Below, one piece after another: positions 14,108-22,470 of a DNA stretch of 64,000 bases. Below the pieces are notes generated by a model, which ran no database searches, was not told the DNA's origin, and was given only the letters and a program-made list of their open reading frames with translations. A program made the position numbers and the translations under genes. Each line of letters starts with the position of its first letter. The first letter of the stretch is position 1. The DNA is from Alphaproteobacteria bacterium (GTDB taxonomy: Bacteria; Pseudomonadota; Alphaproteobacteria; Sphingomonadales; Sphingomonadaceae), in the NCBI GenBank assembly GCA_018823325.1, contig JAHJIJ010000015.1, positions 496,001 through 560,000 on the forward strand. The letters run 5' to 3'.

Positions 14108-15721
14108 TCAATCTGCGCCGTCCAGCGCCAGGCGCGGCGCAATGCCGATCCGCTCAAGAAACGTCTCGTCATGGCTGACCACCAGCAGCGCGCCGTCATA
14201 AGCGTCTAGCACCTCCTCCAACAGCTCGATGCTCTCGATATCGAGATGATTGGTCGGCTCGTCGAGGATCAGCAGCTGCGGCGCCACCGGCCCCGCCGTG
14301 ACGAGACAGAGCGCGGCGCGCAACCGCTCGCCACCGCTCAGCACCGCCACAGGCTTGAGCGCATCGCGGTTGCGGAAGGCGAAGCGGGCAAGCGCCGCAT
14401 GCGCATCATGCGTGCTCATGCCGGGGTGCGCAGCGATCATCGCATCGAGCAGGCTAAGCGCGGGATCGAGCAGCGCAGCATGCTGGTCGAGCATGGCGAT
14501 ACAGCCCTCCGCGCGGTGCACAGCGCCAGAAGTTGGCTGCGCAGCGCCGGTGGCCAGTGCCAGCAGGCTCGTCTTGCCGCTGCCGTTCGCGCCGGTCACC
14601 GCCATGCGCGCCGGCCCGGTAATCGTGAAGCTGAGCGGCCCGAACAGGTGCCGCTCGCCGCGTGCGAACACCACATCCTCGAAGCGCAACAACGTGCGAT
14701 TGGCCAGCAGACCGGTCTCTGGCAGATCGATGTGCAGCGGGGTCAACACCTCCACCTGCCCACGCGCAGCCTCCACGGAAAGCGCAGCCTCATCGATCTG
14801 CCGCCGGGCAAGACTCCGCTCGCGCGCACCGCTTTGCTCGGCCTGCTGCGCGCGTTTGCCAAGCAGGATGCGCGGCAGATCACCCCGTGCGCTGGCGGCG
14901 CGCCCCGCCTTGTCCCGGCGTGCCTTGCGCTCGGCCTGCACCTGCGCGTCGCGCTGATGGCGGGCGAGGTCGCGCCGGTTGCGATCCAGCGCCTGCGCTG
15001 CGCGCTCCCGCATTGCATCGCGCTCCGCCACGAAGGCACTCCAACCCCCGCTCACGCTGAACGTGCCCACCGGCGAAAGCTGGACGATCCTGTCCATCCC
15101 CTCAAGCAACGCCCGGTCATGGCTGGCAACGAGCGCCCCGCCCGGCCAGCGCGCCAGCAGGTCCGCCACAGCTTCGCGCCCTGCTGCGTCGAGATTGTTG
15201 GTCGGCTCATCAAGCAGCAGCAGTTCGGGCTCCGTGAGCAGCATCGCCGCCAGCCCCACCCGCGTGCGCTCGCCGCCGGAAAGCGTGGCGCAATCCCGAT
15301 CGAGCGAGACACCGGCCAGACCGACATCCGCCAGCGCGCGCGCGAGCCGTTCGGGCAGCGTCCAGTCGGCCTGCGCGGCATCGTCCAGCGATCCCTCGCC
15401 CGCATCCAGTCGCGCGAGGCACGCGAGCGCATCGGCAAGCCCCAGCGCCTGCGCGACATTGCCTTCATCGAGCTGGATCTGCCGCAAAGTGCCAAGTCGC
15501 CCGGCGCGATGGATCGTGCCGGCGCGCGGCGCACCGCCATCGGCAATCAGCGCAAGCAGGCTCGACTTGCCCGCGCCATTGCGCCCGACAAGTCCGACGC
15601 GCTCATGGCCGACGGAAAGCGTGAGATCGGAAAAAAGCGCCGCGCCAGCACCAGGAAGCGAGTCAGGCCGGGTGAGACTGACGCTGTCGAGCGTGAGAAG
15701 AGCGGGAGTGGAAGAGGGCAT
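14108..15721 (-). CDS. ABC-F family ATPase
   Basis: 537 residues with two ATP-binding cassettes and no membrane segment. Walker A motifs are GRNGAGKSS (about 47-55) and GANGSGKTS; signatures are LSGGERTRVG and LSGGERLRAA; Walker B segments are LLLLDEPTNNLD and LLILDEPTNHLD. A charged linker of about 80 residues (RDLARHQRDAQVQAERKARR) joins the cassettes, as in ABC-F factors that act in the ribosomal E-site. Members are either translation factors (EttA, Uup, YheS) or antibiotic-protection proteins. This one has a short linker and no C-terminal coiled coil, and I cannot place it in a subgroup. A short overlapping frame starts at 15773 (see findings). Confidence 0.9.
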   Translation of the reverse strand: MPSSTPALLTLDSVSLTRPDSLPGAGAALFSDLTLSVGHERVGLVGRNGAGKSSLLALIADGGAPRAGTIHRAGRLGTLRQIQLDEGNVAQALGLADALACLARLDAGEGSLDDAAQADWTLPERLARALADVGLAGVSLDRDCATLSGGERTRVGLAAMLLTEPELLLLDEPTNNLDAAGREAVADLLARWPGGALVASHDRALLEGMDRIVQLSPVGTFSVSGGWSAFVAERDAMRERAAQALDRNRRDLARHQRDAQVQAERKARRDKAGRAASARGDLPRILLGKRAQQAEQSGARERSLARRQIDEAALSVEAARGQVEVLTPLHIDLPETGLLANRTLLRFEDVVFARGERHLFGPLSFTITGPARMAVTGANGSGKTSLLALATGAAQPTSGAVHRAEGCIAMLDQHAALLDPALSLLDAMIAAHPGMSTHDAHAALARFAFRNRDALKPVAVLSGGERLRAALCLVTAGPVAPQLLILDEPTNHLDIESIELLEEVLDAYDGALLVVSHDETFLERIGIAPRLALDGAD

Positions 15722-15830
15722 GGAACACCTGCGGCAAGAGGACGATCGGGCGGAAGTCCGGTGCCTTGTCCATGTTCTGCTGCTCCCTTCAGGTGATAGA
15801 ACGCCTGTTTAGGCGCAAAGCGGCGCAGGA

Positions 15831-16490
15831 TCAAATCCGCCGCATCAGCCGCGCAATCAGGATCATCGCAGCGGGAAAGCTGATCGCCCACAGCGCACCG
15901 ATCCAGATCAGCCAGGGCCAGAACATCTGCAGAGCCAGCGCCGGCAGCAGCAGTCCGTTCGCCAGCAGTGCCAATCGGGCGGATCGCGCCTTGCGCTCGC
16001 TAGACAGAGCGAAAGCCGCAAACAGCGTGGCGAGACTCATCATCGAGTAACCCAGCAGATCGACCGCGAAGAGAAAGCTGCGATAGGGCAGAAACAGGAA
16101 GGGCTCGAGGCCTGCAACATCCCCGCTCGCCATCCGCGGCGCCACCAGAGTCAATTGCACGAAGTAGACGAGACCCGTGAGGGTGGCATAGATGATGGCG
16201 AAGGCCAGCGCGCTCTGGCTGAACGCTGCGCGCTCCGCAGGCGCAAGCTGGTGCAGCGCGGCCGCGAGCACCACAAACGCCGGCCCGAGCAACAATGAAG
16301 GCGTGAGCAACAGTGCGAGGCCCAGCGCTGTGCTCGCAGCGTTCGGCCCACCCGCCGAACCGAGCAGACCCAGCCACTCCAACAGCTGCCCGCCGATATA
16401 GGCCAGCGCGAACAGCGCACAGGCGCAGGCGGCGGCAAAGCCCAGCCGCGCCGGGGCACTACGTCCTGATCTTTCCGGCAAGTCACTCAT
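15831..16490 (-). CDS. Integral membrane protein of unknown function
   Basis: 219 residues with about six hydrophobic segments, for example LGFAAACACALFALAYIGG near the N-terminus, ALGLALLLTPSLLLGPAFVV, ALAFAIIYATLTGLVYFVQL and LLPALALQMFWPWLIWIGAL. It ends in a basic RLMRRI tail. There are no catalytic motifs, and I do not recognise the family with confidence; it looks like DUF-type four-to-six-span proteins annotated only as membrane protein. It is separated by about 110 bp from the ABC-F gene downstream on the same strand, so co-transcription is possible. Expected in the inner membrane. Confidence 0.75.
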   Translation of the reverse strand: MSDLPERSGRSAPARLGFAAACACALFALAYIGGQLLEWLGLLGSAGGPNAASTALGLALLLTPSLLLGPAFVVLAAALHQLAPAERAAFSQSALAFAIIYATLTGLVYFVQLTLVAPRMASGDVAGLEPFLFLPYRSFLFAVDLLGYSMMSLATLFAAFALSSERKARSARLALLANGLLLPALALQMFWPWLIWIGALWAISFPAAMILIARLMRRI

Positions 16491-16635
16491 CGCACGACTC
16501 CCCGTCCTGAATGCCCTTGCGCCGGTAGACCTGATCGCGCGACCCCGCCTTGCGCTCCATCAACGGCGCCCGATTATTGCCCCGCTGCATGCTGCATATT
16601 GCCCGGCCGCAGCGCCGGTGCTAACCGCCGAACTC

Positions 16636-16866
16636 ATGCACACGCCTCCTGAAATCATCCGCGTTCACGCCCGCCGAGTCTCCTGCGATGGCTCCGGCCA
16701 CGGCATCCCTGCCGCGCTGGGCCATCCCCGCGTGTTTCTGGAGATCGACGAGCATGGCTATGTCGATTGCGGCTATTGTGATCGGCGCTTCCTGCTGGAA
16801 GGCGGCCCGGCCGACACACCCGACATCGTGAACAAGCCGGATATTGCCTCCGGCGCCAGCCTCTAA
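16636..16866 (+). CDS. zf-CHCC zinc-finger protein (complex I NDUFS6-like)
   Basis: 76 residues from the ATG at 16636 (a GTG at 16618 would add six). The zf-CHCC pattern is clear: VSCDGSG, then GHPRVFLEIDEHGYVDCGYC and DRRFLL, giving Cys, His, Cys, Cys ligands for one Zn2+. The same domain forms the NDUFS6/13-kDa accessory subunit of mitochondrial and alphaproteobacterial NADH:quinone oxidoreductase. Free-standing bacterial copies of this length are thought to be its homologues. No nuo genes are in the window. The next gene, a TauD-like dioxygenase, starts 55 bp downstream on the same strand. Confidence 0.88.
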   Translation: MHTPPEIIRVHARRVSCDGSGHGIPAALGHPRVFLEIDEHGYVDCGYCDRRFLLEGGPADTPDIVNKPDIASGASL

Positions 16867-16921
16867 AGGGCTTGATGCACAGCCGGCGCAGACCGGCATA
16901 GACGGAGAGGACCGACCGCCC

Positions 16922-17896
16922 ATGCAGATGCATCCCGTGCCGGTCGATGATCCGGCCGTCTGGACCAGTGCCGAAATCGGCGGCCGCGAAGGTTTCACCC
17001 ATCGTCTCTCCACAGCGCAACTCGATGCTATCGATCGCGCCGTCGCGCGGGTGCGCGGCCGGGTCGCGCATGAGATTCGCCGCGAGGACTTCTCCTGCCC
17101 GCAGATCGACGCGCTGATGAAGGCGGCGCGCTGGCAGCTCTTCCACGGCTGCGGCGCGGTCATCCTCTCCGGCATCGATACCGGGCGCTACGACATCGCG
17201 GATCATGAGCGGCTCTATTGGGGCCTCGGCACGCATATCGGCACCGGCGTCGTGCAGAGCCCACGCGGCGATCATATCGCGCATGTGCAGAAGGAAGAGG
17301 GCGGCCCGCCGCGCGGCTACACGTCCGATCTGGAACTGCGCTCGCACACCGATTTCCATGAGGTTCTCTCGCTCTACGGCCTGCGCGCTTCCGCTCAGGG
17401 CGGCGAAAGCGGCGCGGTGAGCCTGCTCGCCATCCACAATATCATGGCCCGCGAGCGGCCCGATCTGCTCGCGCAGCTCTATGAGGGCCATTATATCGAC
17501 TGGCCGGAGCGCGCCCGGCCGCTCGAAGAAAAGCTGCCCTTCTTCTGGACCATCGACGGCAAGACCAGCGGCTTCAGCAATCGCGTGTTCCTGCGCCATG
17601 GCCGCGATCCGGAGAAACTGCCGCCTGCGTTCCGCGAGGCGCTGGCGCTGTTTGATGAGATCGCGCTACGGCCCGACGTCCGCGCCGATTTCGTCCTCCA
17701 GCCAGGCGAGATGTTCTTCTGGCACAATTTCCTGGTGCTGCACTCGCGCCAGCAGTTCCATGATACGCCGGATGCGCGCCGGCTGCTGCTGCGGCTCTGG
17801 CTCAACATTCCGGACGGGCGCCCCATTCATCCTGCCATGCGTAGCCTCACGGCGGAGATTGATGCATATCATGGCGGTGAGGCCGTACCCGCCTAG
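16922..17896 (+). CDS. TauD/TfdA-like Fe(II)/2-oxoglutarate dioxygenase
   Basis: 324 residues. The double-stranded beta-helix motif is visible: ELRSHTDFHEVLSLY supplies His and Asp, and FWHNFLVLHSRQQF supplies the distal His. RRLLLRLWL contains the Arg that binds 2-oxoglutarate. The N-terminal part (FHGCGAVILSGIDTGRYD; GTHIGTGVVQSPRGDHIAHV) matches TauD-like hydroxylases of amino acids or small acids. The substrate is unknown, and sulfur-starvation genes are not nearby, so taurine is not supported. The ATG at 16922 is chosen because GGAGAGG lies upstream. Confidence 0.87.
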   Translation: MQMHPVPVDDPAVWTSAEIGGREGFTHRLSTAQLDAIDRAVARVRGRVAHEIRREDFSCPQIDALMKAARWQLFHGCGAVILSGIDTGRYDIADHERLYWGLGTHIGTGVVQSPRGDHIAHVQKEEGGPPRGYTSDLELRSHTDFHEVLSLYGLRASAQGGESGAVSLLAIHNIMARERPDLLAQLYEGHYIDWPERARPLEEKLPFFWTIDGKTSGFSNRVFLRHGRDPEKLPPAFREALALFDEIALRPDVRADFVLQPGEMFFWHNFLVLHSRQQFHDTPDARRLLLRLWLNIPDGRPIHPAMRSLTAEIDAYHGGEAVPA

Positions 17897-17926
17897 GACC
17901 TACGGATCATTTTGGGAGGACTGCCC

Positions 17927-19123
17927 GTGCCCAGGATCCTGCTGACCCTGCTCTGTTTTCTGATCGCCCTGCCTGCGCAGGCCACCATCCCGTGGTCGCG
18001 CCCTGCCGTCACGGCGCTGCTCGATCACGGCGCGCGACTCGGCTCGCATGGCCTCGATCCGCGCGATTATGAGCTGGATCGTCTGCGCAGCGCGCTCAAT
18101 TCCGGCGAGCAGAGCACGCTCGACACCGCTGCGACCCGCAGCTTCGCTTTGATCGCGCGTGATCTCGCCAATGGCCGCGTGCCCCCTGAACGGCGCCGCC
18201 TCTCCTATTTCCGCACGCCCAATCTCACGCCCGATGCCGTGTTGTCCCTGATGGACCGGGCGTTGGCGAGCAACGATGTGCCGGGCACGCTGGATCGCCT
18301 CGCGCCATCCCATGCCGATTATCGCATGCTGCGCGCCGCGCTGATGAGCCTGCCCGCCGACGCCTTGGCAGACCGCACCCGGCTGCGCGCCAATCTGGAG
18401 CGCTGGCGCTGGCTGCCCCGCGAAATGGGCCAGCGCTATTTGATCGTGAACGTGCCGGAATATGTCGCGCGGCTCGTGGATCGCGGTGCGGTACTGGCAA
18501 CGCACAGGGTGATCGTGGGCAAGAAGGGTACGCCGACCCCGCAATTCGCCACCAGCGCCACTGGCATCATTCTCAACCCGACATGGACCGTGCCGCAATC
18601 GATCATCCGCGAAAGCATCGGCGCGCTCATCCGCAATCGGCCTGCAACAGCCCGCGCGCGCGGCTATACTTGGACGCAGCAAGGCGGCAGCCTCCACGTT
18701 GTGCAGCAGCCGGGACCGGGCAACGCACTGGGGCAGATGAAGATCGACATGCCCAATCCGCTCGCGATCTTCCTGCACGATACGCCGAGCAAAGCGCTGT
18801 TCGAACGCGAAGAACGCACCTTCAGCCATGGCTGCGTGCGCACCGATCAGCCCTTCGATCTCGCCGTGAAGATGCTGGCAGGGACTGAATGGACCCGGGC
18901 GCGAATCGACGAGACCGTCGCAGCAGGCAAGACCGTGACAGCCCAGCTCCCCGCCCCAATCCCGGTCTATGTCGTCTATCTGACCGCGCGGGCCGATGCC
19001 AACGGACGGCTCAACCGCTTCGACGATGTCTACGGGCTGGACAGCGCCATCGCCGGGGCACTCGGTGCCGGCAGCATCGCGGCGACCCGGCAACTCTCCA
19101 GCATAGGCTGCCTTGCGGGGTAA
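17927..19123 (+). CDS. L,D-transpeptidase of the YcbB/LdtD type
   Basis: 398 residues beginning at GTG 17927, six bases after GGGAGGA. An N-terminal signal peptide (RILLTLLCFLIALPAQA) exports the protein to the periplasm. A helical scaffold domain (LDRLRSALNSGEQS to LPADALADRTRLRANLERWR) precedes a YkuD catalytic domain starting at WLPREMGQRYLIVNVPEY. The active site is in FSHGCVRTDQP with catalytic Cys303. These enzymes make 3-3 crosslinks in peptidoglycan or attach proteins to it. It is shorter than E. coli LdtD (about 615 aa) because the long N-terminal insertions are missing. A second, unrelated-length YkuD-type protein is encoded nearby on the other strand. Confidence 0.9.
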   Translation: MPRILLTLLCFLIALPAQATIPWSRPAVTALLDHGARLGSHGLDPRDYELDRLRSALNSGEQSTLDTAATRSFALIARDLANGRVPPERRRLSYFRTPNLTPDAVLSLMDRALASNDVPGTLDRLAPSHADYRMLRAALMSLPADALADRTRLRANLERWRWLPREMGQRYLIVNVPEYVARLVDRGAVLATHRVIVGKKGTPTPQFATSATGIILNPTWTVPQSIIRESIGALIRNRPATARARGYTWTQQGGSLHVVQQPGPGNALGQMKIDMPNPLAIFLHDTPSKALFEREERTFSHGCVRTDQPFDLAVKMLAGTEWTRARIDETVAAGKTVTAQLPAPIPVYVVYLTARADANGRLNRFDDVYGLDSAIAGALGAGSIAATRQLSSIGCLAG

Positions 19124-19180
19124 ATCGCCTTCGCGCAGGCTCACCGTTAGCCATAGCCAGCAATATCCGCCGACCCTCCG

Positions 19181-19305
19181 CGTCACCCCGGACTTGCTCC
19201 GGGGTCCCGCTGCCTTTTGAAGCGGCCCCAGGCAGCGAGACGCGGAAAACGATCGCAAACCCCGGTGAAGATAAAGCGGGACCCCGGAACAAGTCCGGGG
19301 TGACG
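19181..19305. repeat. Pair of inverted 31-bp palindromic repeats (CCCCGGACTTG type)
   Basis: Copies at 19181-19211 and 19275-19305 are inverted relative to each other and differ at one base. Each is internally palindromic (CCCCGGA-CTTG-CTCCGGGG). The pair can form a large stem with a 63-nt loop. This is a known style of interspersed intergenic repeat in sphingomonads and Rhizobiales. Confidence 0.85.
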
Positions 19306-19367
19306 GTAAAATCAACCGGCACGAAAAATTTATTGATCAATGGAAGGGCCGCCAACCATTTTTAGCC

Positions 19368-19406
19368 CCTCCTGTTGAGCTTCGCTCGCCTGCGGCTCAG
19401 AGGAGG
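19368..19406. repeat. Hairpin-forming inverted repeat (CCTCCT...AGGAGG)
   Basis: CCTCCTGTTGAGC pairs with GCTCAGAGGAGG around a 14-base TTCG-containing loop. The gene-free interval 19124-19497 thus holds two repeat types and nothing else recognisable. They may act as terminators between the two converging transpeptidase genes. Confidence 0.65.
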
Positions 19407-19497
19407 GATTGGGGTGGTGCCTCAACAGAGCAAACAATCATTACGCCTCAGGGAACGTACCCTGCACAAGTCTCAGGCTCCACGGCGCGTCGCAGCC

Positions 19498-20100
19498 CTA
19501 CACCTTGTCCGCGTACAGCATCCGCCCCGGCCCAAGCCACTCAAGCAGCGGATTGATCTGCGCTTCGCTCACCGCGAAGCAGCCCTCGCTGCGGCCAAGC
19601 TTGCCGAGGCGCTTCACCATGTCGTCATTGCTGTACCAGGCGCCGTGAATGACGATGGCGCGCGATTCGGCATTGTCATTGCTCGGTTCCAGCCCGATCA
19701 GCCGCTGCGAAGGGCCATGCTGGCCGCTATAATGCGGTCCGGTGAGATAGGCGCCGCGTGAGCTGGCAAGCGAGCCGGGCACATTGCTGAAGCTGCGCAC
19801 GAAGCCACTATGCGCGGGATCGGACCCGCGCCCATGCGCCACATGGAGCAACCGGTGCTTGCCGCTTTCCCGATCGACCAGCAGCATGCGCGCGGCCGCC
19901 GAGGGCATGGAGAAATCGACGACCACAAAGCGATCGCGCAGCTTCACGCTGTACTGATCCATTGCCGCTTCCGCCTTTTCGACCAGTTTCGACCATTGCG
20001 GCGGCGTGCGCACGGCACCGCGCACGGATGCAGGCAGGAGAGCGCTCGAGGCAGCAAGGCCTGCAAACTGGAGGAAATGACGGCGGTGTATAGCGGACAT
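19498..20100 (-). CDS. YkuD_2-type murein L,D-transpeptidase-like protein, Tat-exported
   Basis: 200 residues from the ATG at 20100. The N-terminus HRRHFLQFAGLAASSALLPA has a twin-arginine plus hydrophobic signal, suggesting Tat export. The catalytic part has the YkuD_2 pattern: FVVVDFSMPSAAARMLLVDR, HVAHGRGSDPAHSGFVRSFS, ESRAIVIHGAWY (His152) and LGRSEGCFAVSE (Cys174). Such proteins are annotated as murein L,D-transpeptidase catalytic domain family. The activity is probably on peptidoglycan peptides but is less well studied than classical YkuD. The gene converges with the YcbB-like gene across a repeat-filled gap. Confidence 0.87.
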   Translation of the reverse strand: MSAIHRRHFLQFAGLAASSALLPASVRGAVRTPPQWSKLVEKAEAAMDQYSVKLRDRFVVVDFSMPSAAARMLLVDRESGKHRLLHVAHGRGSDPAHSGFVRSFSNVPGSLASSRGAYLTGPHYSGQHGPSQRLIGLEPSNDNAESRAIVIHGAWYSNDDMVKRLGKLGRSEGCFAVSEAQINPLLEWLGPGRMLYADKV

Positions 20101-20515
20101 GACGGATCTCTTCGATAAATCGGCTTTTGCGCACGCACCCCGCATCCCGTCCCCGCGGAGGCATCGATTGGCTCAAAATAGGGCAGGATGGCGCGTCTGC
20201 CAACCCCCGGGGCAGAGGCATGCGGCGGAGCGCATTGCACAAGGGGCAGGTTCGTTCCCCCGCTGACCGCAAATTTCTGTCGTTGCCCCTGATTACGCTA
20301 GGGGCACATTGGCAAGGGCAATTGTTGCCGCTCGCTCCCACCTCCCATTCGTGTCGAGCGAAGTCGAGACACGCGAGCACAGCGCATGTGTCTCGACGTC
20401 AGCCGAAGTCTGAAGTTTATCGCGGGCGCCCTGCGGGCAGCCGAAGGGCTCGACAACGGAAGAAACGTCATCGGGCCAATGCCACGAAGGCCCGACCTTC
20501 CCGTCGGCTTGCCCC
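20101..20515. other. Gene-free interval between dnaA and the YkuD_2 gene
   Basis: No convincing gene. Both flanking genes are on the minus strand, so this holds the 3' region of dnaA and the promoter of the YkuD_2 gene. It contains the inverted repeat at 20351-20397 and a further GGGCTCGACAACGG stretch that resembles half of the GAGCTTGTCGAAG-type element. Confidence 0.5.
20351..20397. repeat. Inverted repeat of GTGTCTCGAC type downstream of dnaA
   Basis: GTCGAGACAC (20363-20372) and GTGTCTCGAC (20388-20397) are perfect 10-bp arms with a 15-base loop. An overlapping GTGTCGAGCGAAG lies just upstream. It is placed to end dnaA transcription and belongs to a third intergenic palindrome type in this window. 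Confidence 0.7.
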
Positions 20516-22042
20516 TCAGCCCTCCAGCTGCTTCTGCAGGGTGCGAATGTCTGCATCCATTTCCGGATTGTCGAGGCGCATGGCCTCAATGGTCTTCACA
20601 GCGTGAATCACGGTGGAATGATCTCGCCCACCGAATACCCGGCCAATTTCCGGCAGGGAGCGCGGCGTCAGCTTCTTGGCGAGATACATCGCCACCTGAC
20701 GCGGCCGGGCGACCGCGCGGGCGCGGCGTTGCGAGCGCATTTCCGACTGATCGATGCGGTAATGCGCGGCGCACAGCTTCTGGATCTCGTCGATGGTGAT
20801 GCGGCGATGGCTCGCGCGCAGCGACTCGGCCAGCATGGACTGCGCCAGCTCAGTCGTGATCGCCTTGTCGACCAGCTGGGCATAAGCGACCAGCTTGTTG
20901 AACGCGCCTTCCAGTTCGCGGATGCTGGTGCGGATGGAACCCGCCAGCAGCGCGATCACATCATCGGGCACCGTGATCGGCGCCACCGTCTCACGCCGCG
21001 CCTGCAGAATCTTCATGCGCAGATCGAGACCGGCTGGCTGAATGTCGGCCACCAGCCCGCCGGCAAGCCGCGAGAGGATTCGCGGATCGACCGCGCCCAA
21101 TTGCTGGGGCGGGCGATCGGCAGCGATGGCAATACGCGCACCGGCATCGATGAGATCGTTGAGCGTGTGGAGAAACTCCTCCTGCGTCGGACCCTTGCCC
21201 GCGATGAACTGGATGTCATCGATGAGCAGCATGCGCGCATCGCGCAGCTTGGCCTTGAACGAGAAGGTATCGTTGGCGCGGATCGCCGCCACAAACTCGT
21301 TCATGAAGCGCTCGGCGGACATATAGAGAATCGCGCCGTCCCGCACCGGGGTCTGGGCGTCGCCGCCCAGCGTCTGCGCATAGCTCTGCGCGATGGCATG
21401 GAGCAGGTGCGTCTTGCCGAAGCCGGTCGGCCCATGAATGAACAGCGGATTGAACGCCGGACGGGTCGCGCTGGCCATGGCCTTGGCTGCCGAAGCGGCA
21501 AGCACATTGCTCTCGTCCGTCATGAAGCTGGCGAAATCATGGCGCGGCTCGAAGCGCTGCATGAGCCGACCGCCCCCAGCCGCCCCGCGCGCGGTGTTGT
21601 CCCGCCCCGCGGATGAGCCCTGCGTCGGCGAACCTGCCCTGAAAGACTCCGCGCCTTCTTGTGGACGGGGAACGCGCGGCGCGACCGCCACGGCCTCGTT
21701 CGCATCGCTGGCGCGGACGATCCGCACGTCCTGCACGCCCACCGTCATGGTGCGCCAGGCCAGCGCCAGGCGTGTGGCGAAATTGCTCGAGACATAGCTC
21801 GCCGCGAATTCCGACGGTGCTTCAAGATCCAGCGTGCCGGACTGCGCGCAGAAGCTGCCCAGCCGCAACGGCCGGATCCACTGATCGAACAGGCGGACAC
21901 CGAGAGCCCTGCGCAGCCCCGCGCGGATCTCCGTCCATGCCTGATCGAGCGCGTCTCGTTCCGGTTGATGCTCGCCCATATCGGCTTGCCCGTTCCTGTC
22001 CGCAACGCTGTTAAAAAGTTGCTGATTCACGTATTGCCCCAT
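20516..22042 (-). CDS. dnaA: Chromosomal replication initiator DnaA
   Basis: 508 residues from the ATG at 22042 (MGQYVNQQLFNSV). Domain I covers about 20-100 (AWTEIRAGLRRALGVRLFDQ) and a short variable linker follows. The AAA+ domain III has Walker A GPTGFGKTHL and Walker B LLIDDIQFIAGKGPTQEEF, and the RxxELEGAF box (SIREL) closes it. Domain IV contains the DnaA-box-binding helix-turn-helix GRVFGGRDHSTVIHAVKTI. It opens the origin and also regulates genes. An alternative start at 21979 (MGEHQPERD) would remove 21 poorly conserved residues. dnaN and recF are not adjacent. I saw no cluster of TTATCCACA-like boxes next to the gene, so the origin is probably elsewhere. Confidence 0.96.
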   Translation of the reverse strand: MGQYVNQQLFNSVADRNGQADMGEHQPERDALDQAWTEIRAGLRRALGVRLFDQWIRPLRLGSFCAQSGTLDLEAPSEFAASYVSSNFATRLALAWRTMTVGVQDVRIVRASDANEAVAVAPRVPRPQEGAESFRAGSPTQGSSAGRDNTARGAAGGGRLMQRFEPRHDFASFMTDESNVLAASAAKAMASATRPAFNPLFIHGPTGFGKTHLLHAIAQSYAQTLGGDAQTPVRDGAILYMSAERFMNEFVAAIRANDTFSFKAKLRDARMLLIDDIQFIAGKGPTQEEFLHTLNDLIDAGARIAIAADRPPQQLGAVDPRILSRLAGGLVADIQPAGLDLRMKILQARRETVAPITVPDDVIALLAGSIRTSIRELEGAFNKLVAYAQLVDKAITTELAQSMLAESLRASHRRITIDEIQKLCAAHYRIDQSEMRSQRRARAVARPRQVAMYLAKKLTPRSLPEIGRVFGGRDHSTVIHAVKTIEAMRLDNPEMDADIRTLQKQLEG

Positions 22043-22470
22043 GTCTGTCCGACCCCCGATCGTCCTACTCCTCGCAGGTGATCCACCGCTGTGCATCGGA
22101 CGCAAAAATCCCTTCGCGGGGGTGCCCCTCCCGCGTCCAATGCTCAACTTAGACCGCTGTATGACAGGGCTACGATTCGAGCCCCGCCGGAAGACGGGTT
22201 GTGGCAGTGCTCCGCCCCCTGATCAAGCGCACCACATGTCAAAAATCTGAAATAAAATGCTTGACCACGGAATCCCGGCGCGATGGGCCGATGCCTTTAC
22301 AGTGCCTTGTTTTTACAGAATTTTTTGCAAACGCGAAGAGCGAGGGTTCCCTGCTCCCGGCGCGAATCGTGGGGATTCCGAACTTCGTGTGACAGCCCTC
22401 CCGCGAGCGCGAAGGTTAGCGTCGCGAACACCCTTTGCGCATGTCCTCTTCTTGTTCTCACAAGCCTCGG
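22043..22470. other. dnaA upstream region
   Basis: A 428-bp gene-free interval between the exporter operon end and dnaA. It is AT-richer around 22230-22340. A TTGACA box reads toward dnaA at 22237-22242 (minus strand) but has no good -10 partner. No rpsT gene, DnaA-box cluster or stable RNA was found. Confidence 0.5.

Noticed and set aside
15770..15820. SRP-RNA-like segment (GAAGGGAGCAGC on the minus strand)
   Set aside because: Resembles the SRP apical loop, but the paired strand and the conserved GGTCAGG partner are missing; no hairpin of the right shape forms.
16491..16560. 25-codon minus-strand frame overlapping the start of the membrane protein at 16490
   Set aside because: Its stop overlaps the membrane-protein start, which is suggestive, but there is no good ribosome site and it is too short to judge.
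22043..22470. Replication origin next to dnaA
   Set aside because: No cluster of TTATCCACA-like boxes and no AT-rich unwinding element of convincing size.
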